From positions 1-34,078 of the forward strand of contig JBKPDL010000122.1 of NCBI GenBank assembly GCA_046727855.1: 34,078 bases of DNA. Direction: 5' to 3'. The notes below the pieces were generated by a model. It ran no database searches. It saw only the letters and a program-made list of their open reading frames with translations, and was not told the DNA's origin. The translations under genes and the position numbers were made by a program. Each line of letters opens with the position of its first letter. The stretch's first letter is position 1. This DNA is from DASPWV01 sp046727855 (GTDB taxonomy: Bacteria; Acidobacteriota; Vicinamibacteria; Vicinamibacterales; UBA2999). Shown in pieces: positions 23,266-31,519 of this stretch.

Positions 23266-24381
23266 TTACTCTCGCGATACAGAGGAAGCAACACTCGGCC
23301 ATACAGCGCGTGCAACGCTGCCGACGAGTTCGAGCTTGCGGCGCTGATCGTCCAGTGTCAGGCGATTCCCTTCGGACGTCGACGCAAATCCGCACTGCGG
23401 ACTAAGGGCAAGCCGCTCGAGAGGCATCACGCGCGCAGCGTCGGCAATCCGCGCCTGCAACTCGGCGCTCGTCTCGAGGTGCGGCTTCTTCGAGCTCACG
23501 AGGCCGAGAACGACGACCCGGTCGTCAGGCACATGTCGGAGCGCCTCGAACGAACCAGAACGTTGATCATCGTACTCGAGGAGAAAGCGATGAAAACGCG
23601 TTCCCCGGAACACCTGCTGGGCAATGCGGTCATAGCCGCCAGACGCGTAGAACATGCTCTGGTAATTCCCGCGACAGATGTGAATGCCGAAGGTCACACC
23701 CGGGTGTCCTTGAATGATCGCGTTATCGAGCTCGATGCAGGCATCGAGCAGCGCATCTGGATCGCTGCCCCGTCTCCTGTATCCATCGCGAATCGACTCG
23801 TCGAGCAGGGCTGCGTACTGCGGCGCGTCGATTTGAACGTACTCACAGCCAAGACGGCGCAATTCCTCGATCTCGCGGCGCGTAAAGTCGACGAGATCCG
23901 CGAGATAGGCATCTCGCGTCGCGTATGCTGCGCGTGACTTGTCGGGATCGTAATAGGCGGCCGCCTGTTGCGCGCTGACCAGCGTGACCTTCACCGGCCG
24001 CTTCGTGCGGCCACGCAAGTACGTGAATTCCTCGGCGCTCATCTGCCGTCGCCAGCGAAGCCTCTCGACCACGACCGGTCGTTTGAGTGTGAGCTCGGAG
24101 CCCTGCTCATCGTGGAACGTAATGGCCCATCCCGCGAACTTATCGAAACCTTCGAGCGCTTCAACCAGATGACCGAAGAAGGCATAGCGCCGCTGTTCGC
24201 CGTCGGTGACAACCTCGAGACCGGCCGTTTCCTGGAGCGTGACGGCCTCATCGACGGCGCGATCCTCGACGCGCTTGAACTCGGCGGGAGTCAGTTGGCC
24301 CTGGTCGACGCGCCGCCGGGCGTCGAGCAGATACGATGGGCGGAGCAAACTGCCAATTCCCTCGCTTCGATACGAAACCAT
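23266..24381 (-). CDS. MetE C-terminal-domain-like cobalamin-independent methyltransferase
   Basis: A 371-aa cytoplasmic TIM-barrel protein resembling the standalone C-terminal half of cobalamin-independent methionine synthase. It starts with the family opening IGSLLRPSYLLDARRRVDQG and contains VTDGEQRRYAFFG, CEYVQIDAPQYA, FGIHICRGNY and LSPQCGFAST. The His and first Cys of HICRGN plus the Cys of SPQCGF are the expected zinc ligands (His641, Cys643 and Cys726 of E. coli MetE). The N-terminal folate-like half is missing, as in archaeal and many bacterial short homologues that may use a different methyl donor. An AGGA precedes the ATG at 24381. It lies 87 bases before the TonB receptor on the same strand; co-transcription is possible but not shown. 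Confidence 0.85.
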   Translation of the reverse strand: MVSYRSEGIGSLLRPSYLLDARRRVDQGQLTPAEFKRVEDRAVDEAVTLQETAGLEVVTDGEQRRYAFFGHLVEALEGFDKFAGWAITFHDEQGSELTLKRPVVVERLRWRRQMSAEEFTYLRGRTKRPVKVTLVSAQQAAAYYDPDKSRAAYATRDAYLADLVDFTRREIEELRRLGCEYVQIDAPQYAALLDESIRDGYRRRGSDPDALLDACIELDNAIIQGHPGVTFGIHICRGNYQSMFYASGGYDRIAQQVFRGTRFHRFLLEYDDQRSGSFEALRHVPDDRVVVLGLVSSKKPHLETSAELQARIADAARVMPLERLALSPQCGFASTSEGNRLTLDDQRRKLELVGSVARAVWPSVASSVSRE

Positions 24382-24431
24382 CCGCCCATCCTACGCGTCC
24401 TGGCGCTTGGCGACGTGACGATCGTGGTTTC

Positions 24432-24437
24432 TACAAT
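24432..24437 (+). promoter_or_regulatory. Candidate -10 box (TACAAT) of the ECF sigma gene
   Basis: TACAAT lies 32 bases before the GTG at 24469 in the 87-base divergent region. A TTGGCG 19 bases upstream is a weak -35 candidate. Confidence 0.3.
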
Positions 24438-24468
24438 ATCCGGACCGCTCATTCGTCTACAGCCATAG

Positions 24469-25053
24469 GTGAACGACGCGGCGAGCCTGCAACAGATGGC
24501 GCGCGAACAGGACCAGCGCATCTCCGAAGTGGTCAAGCGGGAGCAGGCGCGGCTGCGCAACTTCATTCGCCGGCGCGTGCCCGACCCGCGCGACGCGGAA
24601 GACATTCTCCAGGACGTCCTTTATGCGCTCGTGGAGGCGAACCGGCTGCTGATGCCGATCGATCACGTCACTGGCTGGCTGTTTCACGTGGCGCGCAATC
24701 GCATCATCGATCTCTTCCGTAAGAGGCAGCCGGAGCGCCTCAGCGACACCGGCGTCCCGGACGCCGACGCTGAACTGCTGCCGTTGGAGGACCAGCTGCC
24801 GTCCAACGACGCCGACCCCGAGGCGTTGTACTTGCGCCACGTGCTTCTCGAGGAACTTGAATCGGCGATCCACGACCTCCCGCGGGAGCAGCGCCATGTG
24901 TTTGTTGCGCACGAGTTGGAAGGTCGCAGTTTCAAGGAGATCGCTGGCGAGACCGGCGTGAGCGTGAACACGCTGCTGTCGCGCAAACGTTATGCGGTGC
25001 TGCATCTGCGCGAGCGCCTGCAGCGCACGCACGACGAATTGACCAAACGATGA
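24469..25053 (+). CDS. ECF-type RNA polymerase sigma factor
   Basis: A 194-aa sigma70-family factor of the extracytoplasmic-function group. Region 2 is at about residues 22-90 (LRNFIRRRVPDPRDAEDILQDVL, then TGWLFHVARNRIIDLFRKR, with the DAEDILQ and W-L-F-x-x-A-R-N-R-x-x-D signatures). An acidic linker leads into region 4 at about 130-190 (ESAIHDLPREQRHVFVAHELEGRSF, EIAGETGVSVNTLLSRKRYAV). The start could be GTG 24469 or ATG 24496; the first keeps a few extra N-terminal residues. The next gene, 10 bases downstream, is a small two-helix membrane protein, the likely partner. A classical anti-sigma factor with a zinc-binding motif is not present. Confidence 0.93.
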   Translation: MNDAASLQQMAREQDQRISEVVKREQARLRNFIRRRVPDPRDAEDILQDVLYALVEANRLLMPIDHVTGWLFHVARNRIIDLFRKRQPERLSDTGVPDADAELLPLEDQLPSNDADPEALYLRHVLLEELESAIHDLPREQRHVFVAHELEGRSFKEIAGETGVSVNTLLSRKRYAVLHLRERLQRTHDELTKR

Positions 25054-25063
25054 GGCACCCAAC

Positions 25064-25447
25064 ATGAACCCGAGAGTGAAGAAATTGATGCTGTTCGCAC
25101 CGTTCGCGATCGCAGGCATCCTGATCGTTATCGCGATTGGCGGCCAAATCGTCCGGCTGCTGTGGAACTGGCTGTTGCCGCCGCTCTTCGGCTGGCCGCA
25201 GATTACGTTCTGGCAAGCGTTTGGACTTCTAGCGCTTTGCCGGATCCTCTTCGGCGGACGTACATTCCATCTCGGGTCGCGCCCCGGTGTCGGCCGTCGC
25301 ATGGCCGATCGCATCGCCGATCGCGTGACCGAGCGCGTGGCGGAGCGCTGCGAGCACATGACGCCTGAGGAGCGAGAACGCCTCAGGCAACGCATGCGCG
25401 AACGTTGGGGCTTCGACCCATCCGCCGGCGAAAGCCGCGGACAATGA
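25064..25447 (+). CDS. Small membrane protein paired with the ECF sigma factor
   Basis: A 127-aa protein with two predicted membrane helices (about 8-30 LFAPFAIAGILIVIAIGG and 46-62 ITFWQAFGLLALCRIL) joined by a conserved-looking hydrophobic bridge, LLWNWLLPPLFGWPQ. The cytoplasmic or periplasmic tail is strongly charged and helical (RVTERVAERCEHMTPEERERL, then RQRMRERWGF). I recall similar short proteins with the W-N-W-L-x-P-x-x-F-G-x-P-x-I-T-F-W-Q motif beside ECF sigma genes, but no function is established for them to my knowledge. It starts 10 bases after the sigma gene. A role as membrane regulator of the sigma factor is inferred from position. After it, 25448-25680 holds no convincing gene. 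Confidence 0.7.
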   Translation: MNPRVKKLMLFAPFAIAGILIVIAIGGQIVRLLWNWLLPPLFGWPQITFWQAFGLLALCRILFGGRTFHLGSRPGVGRRMADRIADRVTERVAERCEHMTPEERERLRQRMRERWGFDPSAGESRGQ

Positions 25448-25680
25448 GCTGGCCAAGCCTATCGACAGGCAAGACGCGCCGCCCTGATGCCTACCAGCAC
25501 CGCGGTCTCGCCGTGTGCAGAAGTGTGGCGGACGCCTCATTTGGTCTCGACACCCCACGACCCGAGTACGTCGAAGCGGGCTTGCATGCACTTCAACGAG
25601 CGGGGCTTGACAACGGGTCATTCCATATCAGCTGGAACGGCGATGAAGCGAACGATTTCTCCAGCTGTCGGGAACAACTC

Positions 25681-25716
25681 GTAGACGGGCTACGTCTTAA
25701 GCCGTAGACTGTCTAC
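25681..25716 (+). promoter_or_regulatory. Tandem 13-bp operators at the second PadR promoter
   Basis: GTAGACGGGCTAC (25681-25693) and GTAGACTGTCTAC (25704-25716) are two copies of one palindrome, with centres 23 bp apart. The second overlaps a possible -10 (TAGACT, 25705-25710) and ends 4 bases before the ATG. There is no ribosome site, so the transcript is probably leaderless or nearly so. These are probable PadR autoregulatory sites. Confidence 0.65.
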
Positions 25717-25720
25717 AACC

Positions 25721-26077
25721 ATGGCCAAGACTCCCGACGATCGCCTCGAGCTCCTCCAGGGCACCCTCGATATGCTCATTCTCCGAACCCTCCAGTGGGG
25801 CTCGCAGCACGGCCACGGCATCGGCCAGGCCATCCGTCAGCAGTCCGACGATCTGCTCAGAGTGGAAACCGGCTCCCTCTACCCCGCCCTCCACCGCCTC
25901 GAGAAGCGCGGCTGGTTGAAGTCCGAATGGGGCGTGAGCGAGGCGAACCAGCGCGCCAAGTTCTACAGGCTCACCGCCACCGGCAAGGCGCAGCTGTCGC
26001 GCGAGCGCGACCGCTGGTCGCAGCTGGTGCACGCGATCGGCCGGATCATGAATCCGGCGCCGGCGAGCAAGGAGTAA
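25721..26077 (+). CDS. PadR-family transcriptional regulator
   Basis: A 118-aa winged-helix PadR protein with the family's best-conserved blocks: LELLQGTLDMLILRTLQWG (about 9-27), HGHGIGQAI, VETGSLYPALHRLEKRGWLKSEW (about 48-70) and AKFYRLTATGKAQL. It stops 2 bases before the start of a giant ADOP permease, which it presumably controls. It is clearly different from the PadR at 13822, so the window carries two independent PadR/ADOP cassettes. Tandem palindromes overlap its promoter. Confidence 0.94.
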   Translation: MAKTPDDRLELLQGTLDMLILRTLQWGSQHGHGIGQAIRQQSDDLLRVETGSLYPALHRLEKRGWLKSEWGVSEANQRAKFYRLTATGKAQLSRERDRWSQLVHAIGRIMNPAPASKE

Positions 26078-26079
26078 CA

Positions 26080-28707
26080 GTGCGACCGGACGACAACGAT
26101 CTCGACGAGGAGATCCGCGGCCATCTCGCCATCAGCGTGAAGGAACGGGTTGAACGCGGCGAGGATCCCGAAGCCGCGCGCCTGGCGGCGTTGCGAGAGT
26201 TCGGCTACATCCCGCACACGCGCGACGCCATGCGCCGCGTTTGGTACGGCCGCTGGTTCGACGCAACCGCAGCGCTCGCACAGGAAATGCGCGTCGGCTT
26301 ACGGTCTCTCCTGCGCGCGAAGGGTCTCGCGGCCACTGTGGTTGTCACGCTGGCGCTCGGCATCGGGGCCAACGCGGCGATCTTCAGCGTCGTCCGCGGC
26401 GTACTGCTGCGGCCGCTTGTCAATCGTGGTGAAGATCGCCTGGTGTACGTCCGTCAGAGCGCGCCGGGCATCGGCGCAGCGAACCTGACCTTCTCGGTGC
26501 CGGAAATCAAGGATTTCAGATCACGCTCGACAACGATCAGCGACTTCGCCGAGTTCTCCACGATCGAGTTCACGCTGGTCGGCTTCGGCGAGCCGCGCGT
26601 GGTGCGCGCGGGCGTCGTTGACGGCTCGTACTTCGACGTGATGGGCCTTCGACCTGTCCTTGGCCGCCTCCTGAGCGCGTCAGACGACGGGCCCGACAGG
26701 CCTGGCGCGGCCGTCCTCACGCATCGCTTCTGGACTACCTCACTCAACAGCGATCCCACAGTAGTTGGCAGGACCATTCGCCTCGGTCCGCGCATCGCGA
26801 CGGTGGTCGGCGTTCTCGAGCCGTCAGTGCCTTATCCAGCCGACACCGAGATCATTGCGAACATCGTCACCAGTCCGCACCATCTCGGCGCGGCGATGGT
26901 CACCGAACGCACGCATCGCATGACGGAGCTCTTCGCCCGACTTGCACCTGTCGCGTCAATTGAATCGGTGCGTGCCGACCTGACGGCCGTGCATGATGCA
27001 ATGAGGCGCGAGAACCCGGACTCGTACTCGGCGGAAGCAAACGTGCAACTCAGTGTGAAGCCGCTGCGCGATCAGATCACGGCGCCGGCGCGAACGATTC
27101 TTCTTGTCCTGCTTGCCGCCGCGGCCATCGTGTTCGTCATCGCGTGCTCGAACGTCGCCAACTTGATCGTCGCTCGCTCGCTGCGCCGCGAAGGCGAGCT
27201 TGCGGTGCGAGCCGCACTTGGTGCGAGCAACGCAGCGCTGCGCCGGACGCTGCTCGCCGAAAGCCTCGTCCTGTGCGGCGTCGGAGCCGTGCTCGGCGTG
27301 CTGCTCGCGCGGCCACTCGTGTCGGTGGTGGCGCGCTTCGCCGCGCGGTTTTCGGTGCGCGCACTCGAAGTCACCGTCGATGCGAGCCTGCTGTGGGTCG
27401 GTGCCGGCCTCGCAATCGTCGCGGCCGTGCTTCTCGCGTACGTGCCGCGACTGCCGTCGACGCATGCTCCAGCGGGACTGGCGCTGGCGAGCGGCAGCTT
27501 GAGGCTGACGCCTGGCACCAGTCGCCGCCTGCGCGCGTTCGCGATGACGCAGATTGCGTTTTCGTTTGTGCTGCTGGCGGGCGCGGGCATGCTCCTCGCG
27601 ACGCTCATCGCCTTGCAGACCGCAGACACGGGCTACGACATGCGGCGGGTTCTCGCGATCGATCTTCCGACGCCGTCGCTCGGCGTCGGCACCGCGCAGG
27701 AGATCGACTTCTATCAGGAAGTGTCGCGGCGAGTCGGTGAGCTGCCCGGTGTGGATGGCGTGGCGCTCGGAAGCTTCGTGCCGTGGCGCGACGGCGGCAC
27801 CTTTGGCGCCGGATTCCAGTTTGCGGCCGAGGGCTACACGCCGGCAGACGGCGAAGAAAACCCGCGCGCGCGGTTTCGAATCGTCGCGCCGCGTTTCTTT
27901 GCGGTCCTCGGCGTTCCCATGCTGGCCGGTCGCGACTTCGCGGCTGATGATTGCCGCGGCAGCGAGCTCGTCGTGATCGTCAGTCGAAGCGTCGCGCAGC
28001 GTCTGTTTCCCAACGGCGAAGCGATCAACCGCACGATCTGGTGGACCGATCCCTACTTCGGCAAACCGCAACCGCGCAGAATCGTCGGCATCGTCGCGGA
28101 CGTGGACGACGAGAACATCGTGCGCGGACCGGCGCTCACGATCTATCACCCGATGCAACAACTCGGGGTCGCCGGGCGCTTGTTCGTGCACGCGGCCGGC
28201 GATCCGTATTCGCTCGTGCAGCCCGTAACGCGCGTCATTCGTCAGATGTCGGCACACCAGCCAGTGGAGCGGGCGGCAACACTCGAGGACGTGCGCGCCG
28301 AAGTGCTTGCGCCCGAGCGTCTCAACGCGTTCGTCTTTTCCGGATTTGCCGGTGTCGCGCTGCTGATCGCCGTGGTCGGCGTCGCGGGCGTGCTGGCGTT
28401 TGGCGTGAGCGCGCGCACGCGCGAGTTCGGCGTTCGGCTCGCGATCGGATCGACGCCATGTCGCCTTCTCATCGGCGTCATGTCCGAGGGCGCGCTCATC
28501 GTCGTGATCGGCATCGGCGCGGGCGCGGTTGGCGGTTACGCGTTTGCACGAGCGGCCTCGAGCTATTTCGAGAACATGCGCATACCCGACACGCCATCGA
28601 TTCTGGGTGCTGCCGCTGTCCTCGTCGGCGCGGCGATTATCGCCTCGCTCATGCCCGCAGCGCGAGCCTCGCGCGTCGACGTGTTGCGGGCACTCAGATC
28701 GGAATAG
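26080..28707 (+). CDS. ADOP-type ABC transporter permease, MacB/FtsX family
   Basis: An 875-aa inner-membrane permease built like the one at 14168 but with a shorter N-terminal cytosolic domain (DDNDLDEEIRGHLAISVKER, then AARLAALREFGY). TM1 carries VVTLALGIGANAAIFSVVRG, followed by a MacB periplasmic domain, a first FtsX unit (AAAIVFVIACSNVANLIVAR, GELAVRAALGASN), a second TM/periplasmic half, and a final FtsX unit (TREFGVRLAIGSTPCRLL) ending ASRVDVLRALRSE. GTG at 26080 is chosen because AGGAG lies six bases upstream and PadR ends just before. The PQQ-propeller gene starts 5 bases after its stop, so the operon is PadR, permease, propeller. No ATPase is nearby. Confidence 0.92.
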   Translation: MRPDDNDLDEEIRGHLAISVKERVERGEDPEAARLAALREFGYIPHTRDAMRRVWYGRWFDATAALAQEMRVGLRSLLRAKGLAATVVVTLALGIGANAAIFSVVRGVLLRPLVNRGEDRLVYVRQSAPGIGAANLTFSVPEIKDFRSRSTTISDFAEFSTIEFTLVGFGEPRVVRAGVVDGSYFDVMGLRPVLGRLLSASDDGPDRPGAAVLTHRFWTTSLNSDPTVVGRTIRLGPRIATVVGVLEPSVPYPADTEIIANIVTSPHHLGAAMVTERTHRMTELFARLAPVASIESVRADLTAVHDAMRRENPDSYSAEANVQLSVKPLRDQITAPARTILLVLLAAAAIVFVIACSNVANLIVARSLRREGELAVRAALGASNAALRRTLLAESLVLCGVGAVLGVLLARPLVSVVARFAARFSVRALEVTVDASLLWVGAGLAIVAAVLLAYVPRLPSTHAPAGLALASGSLRLTPGTSRRLRAFAMTQIAFSFVLLAGAGMLLATLIALQTADTGYDMRRVLAIDLPTPSLGVGTAQEIDFYQEVSRRVGELPGVDGVALGSFVPWRDGGTFGAGFQFAAEGYTPADGEENPRARFRIVAPRFFAVLGVPMLAGRDFAADDCRGSELVVIVSRSVAQRLFPNGEAINRTIWWTDPYFGKPQPRRIVGIVADVDDENIVRGPALTIYHPMQQLGVAGRLFVHAAGDPYSLVQPVTRVIRQMSAHQPVERAATLEDVRAEVLAPERLNAFVFSGFAGVALLIAVVGVAGVLAFGVSARTREFGVRLAIGSTPCRLLIGVMSEGALIVVIGIGAGAVGGYAFARAASSYFENMRIPDTPSILGAAAVLVGAAIIASLMPAARASRVDVLRALRSE

Positions 28708-28712
28708 ACGCG

Positions 28713-30668
28713 ATGCAAACGCAGGGAGCGAACGACGTGACTTCTGCAAAACCGCTTCGTCTCTGGCCGGGCGTAGTCTTCGCGATCGTGCTGGTCGTCG
28801 GAAGGTACGTCATTCCCGCCATCGCACCCGACGCCGAGATCGCTTTGATTCCGCTGCCAATCATTGGAGTCTTCGCTGGAATGCTCGGGGCGATTGCGAT
28901 CGTCGTCTGGTGGATGTTCTTCAGCCGGACGGCATGGTCCGAACGATTGAGTGCCATGGTCCTGATCATCATCGCGGTGGTTGCGATGAGGCCTCTCGTC
29001 CACGAGTCGATCAGAGGCGGAATGATGGGGAATATGTTGGTCATCTACTCCGTCCCCGTCCTGAGCCTCGCCCTCGTCGTCTGGGCCGTGGCGACCCGTC
29101 ATCTCTCGAACCCACTTCGTCACGCGTCGCTGGTCGTGGCGATTCTGCTCGCATGCATACCATTCGTGATCATCCGCACAGCTGGTGTGTTCGGCGTCGG
29201 AGCGGAGCTCCATTGGCGATGGACGCCGACGCCGGAAGAACGGCTGCTCGCTCAGGGCAACGACGAACCCAAGCCGCTCCCCACGAGTCCGGCGCCGACG
29301 TCGGTAGAGACTCCGAAGGAGACCGTCGAGTCCGCTGAAAGTAAGCAAGTCACGCCGAAGACGGAGGAAAAACCCGCGCCGGTGCCTTCGGCAGCAGCCA
29401 AAACGGAACCACATTCTCCTGCAGCAACCGAGTCGCACGTCGAAGGGCCTGGCCTGAGCGAGTCGAGAACGGGCCGGGTCGAAAGCCGAGTCGAATGGCC
29501 CGGCTTTCGCGGCCCCAATCGTGACGGCGTCATTCGCGGTGTGCAGATCAACACCGACTGGTCCGCGTCGCCGCCGGTCGAGATGTGGCGACGGCCGATC
29601 GGCCCTGGCTGGTCATCGTTCGCCGTCCATGGCGATCTTCTCTACACGCAGGAGCAGCGCGGCGAAGAAGAGATCGTCGCCGCCTACAAAGTGTCTACCG
29701 GCGAACCGGTGTGGCGACACCGGGATCCGGTGCGGTTCTGGGAATCGAACGGCGGCGCCGGTCCACGCGGAACACCAACAGTCAGCAACGGTCGCGTCTA
29801 CGCCTTCGGCGCCACCGGAATCCTGAACGCGCTCGATGCCGGCAGCGGCCAAGTGTTGTGGTCGCGCAATGCCGCGACGGAAACTGGCATCGAGGTCCCG
29901 GGCTGGGGCTTTGCAAGCTCGCCGCTGGTGATCGGCGACATCGTGGTGATCGCCGTCAGCGGGCAGCTCGTTGCCTACGACGTCCGCACAGGTAATCAGC
30001 GCTGGAAGGGACCGACGGGCGGCGCCGGCTACAGTTCGCCTCATCTCGTGACAATCGCCGGAGTTCCGCAAATCCTGCTGCTGAGGGGAAGCCGCACGAT
30101 CAGCGTCGCGCCTGCAGACGGCACACTGCTCTGGGAGCATGTCTGGCAGCCCGGAGTCGGCATCGTTCAACCGGCTCTCGCCGCGAACGGTGATGTTGTG
30201 ATCACGGTCGGCGACGCAATGGGCGGGCTCGGCATGCGTCGCGTCGCGGCCTTGAAGGGGCCTGCGGGATGGAACGTCGAAGAGCGCTGGACGTCGCGTG
30301 GGTTGAAGCCGTACTTCAACGACTTCGTCGTTCACAAGGGACACGCGTACGGCTTCGACGGCAGCATTCTCGCGTGCATCGACCTCGAGGATGGCACGCG
30401 TAAGTGGAAGGGCGGACGATACGGCAACGGCCAACTCGTCCTGCTGCCCGAACAGGACCTCCTGTTGGTGATGTCAGAAGAGGGTGAGCTGGCGCTGGTT
30501 AGTGCGACCACCGATCAGTACCGGGAGATCGCACGGCTTCCGGTGCTCAACGCCAAGACCTGGAATCACCCGGTGTTGGTCCGCGACACGTTGCTCGTTC
30601 GCAACGGCGAGGAGATGGCCGCGTTCCGGCTGTCGCTTGCGCGCACGGGTGACACAGAAAAACGGTAG
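28713..30668 (+). CDS. Membrane-anchored PQQ-like beta-propeller protein
   Basis: A 651-aa protein. Residues 1-170 hold about four or five hydrophobic helices (for example LWPGVVFAIVLVVGRYVIPA, LIPLPIIGVFAGMLGAIAIV, LVIYSVPVLSLALVVWAVA and SLVVAILLACIPFVIIRT). A Pro/Glu/Ser linker (about 180-260) leads to an eight-bladed-type quinoprotein propeller that begins EWPGFRGPNRDGVIRG and has repeated blades such as GILNALDAGSGQVLWSRN and LVAYDVRTGNQRWKG. The catalytic residues of real quinoprotein dehydrogenases (Asp-Ser/Asn acid pair, disulfide ring) are not evident, so this is likely a non-enzymatic or uncharacterised propeller. It is the third gene of the PadR/ADOP operon, 5 bases after the permease. 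Confidence 0.82.
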   Translation: MQTQGANDVTSAKPLRLWPGVVFAIVLVVGRYVIPAIAPDAEIALIPLPIIGVFAGMLGAIAIVVWWMFFSRTAWSERLSAMVLIIIAVVAMRPLVHESIRGGMMGNMLVIYSVPVLSLALVVWAVATRHLSNPLRHASLVVAILLACIPFVIIRTAGVFGVGAELHWRWTPTPEERLLAQGNDEPKPLPTSPAPTSVETPKETVESAESKQVTPKTEEKPAPVPSAAAKTEPHSPAATESHVEGPGLSESRTGRVESRVEWPGFRGPNRDGVIRGVQINTDWSASPPVEMWRRPIGPGWSSFAVHGDLLYTQEQRGEEEIVAAYKVSTGEPVWRHRDPVRFWESNGGAGPRGTPTVSNGRVYAFGATGILNALDAGSGQVLWSRNAATETGIEVPGWGFASSPLVIGDIVVIAVSGQLVAYDVRTGNQRWKGPTGGAGYSSPHLVTIAGVPQILLLRGSRTISVAPADGTLLWEHVWQPGVGIVQPALAANGDVVITVGDAMGGLGMRRVAALKGPAGWNVEERWTSRGLKPYFNDFVVHKGHAYGFDGSILACIDLEDGTRKWKGGRYGNGQLVLLPEQDLLLVMSEEGELALVSATTDQYREIARLPVLNAKTWNHPVLVRDTLLVRNGEEMAAFRLSLARTGDTEKR

Positions 30669-30693
30669 AACCACAGCAGACAGAGATTTGAAT

Positions 30694-30719
30694 TTCCAGG
30701 ACGTTAGTGACGCCTGGAA
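30694..30719. terminator. Hairpin between the convergent propeller and TetR genes
   Basis: TTCCAGG-A-CGT / ACG-CCTGGAA form a 10-bp stem with one bulged A and a 5-base loop. It overlaps the TetR stop codon and begins 25 bases after the propeller gene stop. It is symmetrical enough to serve both transcripts. Confidence 0.5.
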
Positions 30720-31396
30720 TGAGCCTGAATCCCGCGCAGGCACATGTCGATGCCGAATTGGAACAGGTCGTCCTGTGCGTCCTCGGTGAGGTGATTCGCG
30801 AGCGCAACAATCGTGGGATAGTCGGTCTTCGACAGCGAGGCGAAGTGCCGGCGCGCATCGGCGAGGACCTTTCGGCGGCTCGATCCCGGCGCTGAAGCAT
30901 AGGCCGCGAAGCGCGCTTCGTCGGCTGCAAACTCGGTCACGAAGTTATTCAGATGATACGCGGCGCGCGCCGCATCACGATCGCGCAGACCCGCCGCGCG
31001 CAGAATGCGCAACAGCGCCTCGATATGCCGCAGTCGGCGCGGGCCAACCGGCGGGGTGTTGGCCAGGACCCGAGCGGCATCGCGATGCGCCAGCAAACCG
31101 CGCCGGACGTTCGACGCTATCTCCGTTAGTTGTTCCTGCCACGTACCGGACGCGCGCGGCAACGGAATTTCGCCGCTGATCTCATCGCCGAGCAGCGCGA
31201 GCAACTCGTCCTTGTTGTGGACGTGGCGATACAAGGATGCAGCCTTGACGCCGAGCCGCTCGGCCAACCGCCTCATCGTCAACTCGTCGAGTCCGACTTC
31301 GTCCAAAAGCGCGAGCGCCGCGCGCACGACCTGTGCCTGGTCCAGCGGCCGGCGTTCCCGCCGCCGCTCCCGTTTTCGCAAAGGGACGATGCTCAT
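30704..31396 (-). CDS. TetR-family transcriptional regulator (TetR_C type)
   Basis: A 230-aa repressor-type regulator. A basic N-terminus (RKRERRRERRPL) precedes the helix-turn-helix at about residues 22-65: VVRAALALLDEVGLDELTMRR, then LAERLGVKAASLYRHVHNKDEL, the pattern of the TetR class with a C-terminal all-helical ligand domain (about 75-225). It is divergent from an SAM-dependent methyltransferase, with 123 bases between the starts containing two different palindromes and a TTGACA promoter. It most likely controls the methyltransferase and itself. The ligand is unknown. AGG directly abuts the ATG, too close for a normal ribosome site. Confidence 0.92.
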   Translation of the reverse strand: MSIVPLRKRERRRERRPLDQAQVVRAALALLDEVGLDELTMRRLAERLGVKAASLYRHVHNKDELLALLGDEISGEIPLPRASGTWQEQLTEIASNVRRGLLAHRDAARVLANTPPVGPRRLRHIEALLRILRAAGLRDRDAARAAYHLNNFVTEFAADEARFAAYASAPGSSRRKVLADARRHFASLSKTDYPTIVALANHLTEDAQDDLFQFGIDMCLRGIQAHSRRH

Positions 31397-31403
31397 CCTG
31401 CGG

Positions 31404-31418
31404 TTCAGTCGAACTGAA
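31404..31418 (-). promoter_or_regulatory. Operator-like palindrome at the TetR promoter
   Basis: TTCAGT-CGA-ACTGAA is a perfect 6+3+6 inverted repeat 8 bases before the TetR start codon. On the minus strand it partly overlaps TACTAT, a possible -10 box, so binding there would block TetR transcription. Confidence 0.55.
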
Positions 31419-31436
31419 TAGTAGCAACTCCGGCGA

Positions 31437-31500
31437 TTGACAGGTCAACGCCGTTGCCTTAAGCTAACTGTGTTAGCTAAATACTACCGTTGTTAACTAA
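31437..31500 (+). promoter_or_regulatory. Methyltransferase promoter with TetR-type operator
   Basis: A consensus -35 TTGACA is at 31437-31442; with 17-base spacing a weak -10 TAAGCT is at 31460-31465. A perfect palindrome AGCTAAC-TGT-GTTAGCT (31462-31478) covers the -10 and start point. GTTAGCTAA is repeated as GTTAACTAA 20 bases further on (31492-31500), two helical turns away. Confidence 0.6.
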
Positions 31501-31519
31501 AATCAGATCAGGAGGGCGT

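Noticed and set aside
25405..25707. A 100-codon plus-strand frame between the membrane protein and PadR
   Set aside because: No start signal, overlaps the preceding gene and runs into the tandem operators; no family recognised.
26956..28749. A 597-codon open frame on the minus strand
   Set aside because: It lies opposite the ADOP permease, is very rich in Arg, His and Asp, and shows no domain; it is a product of GC-rich third positions in the real gene.
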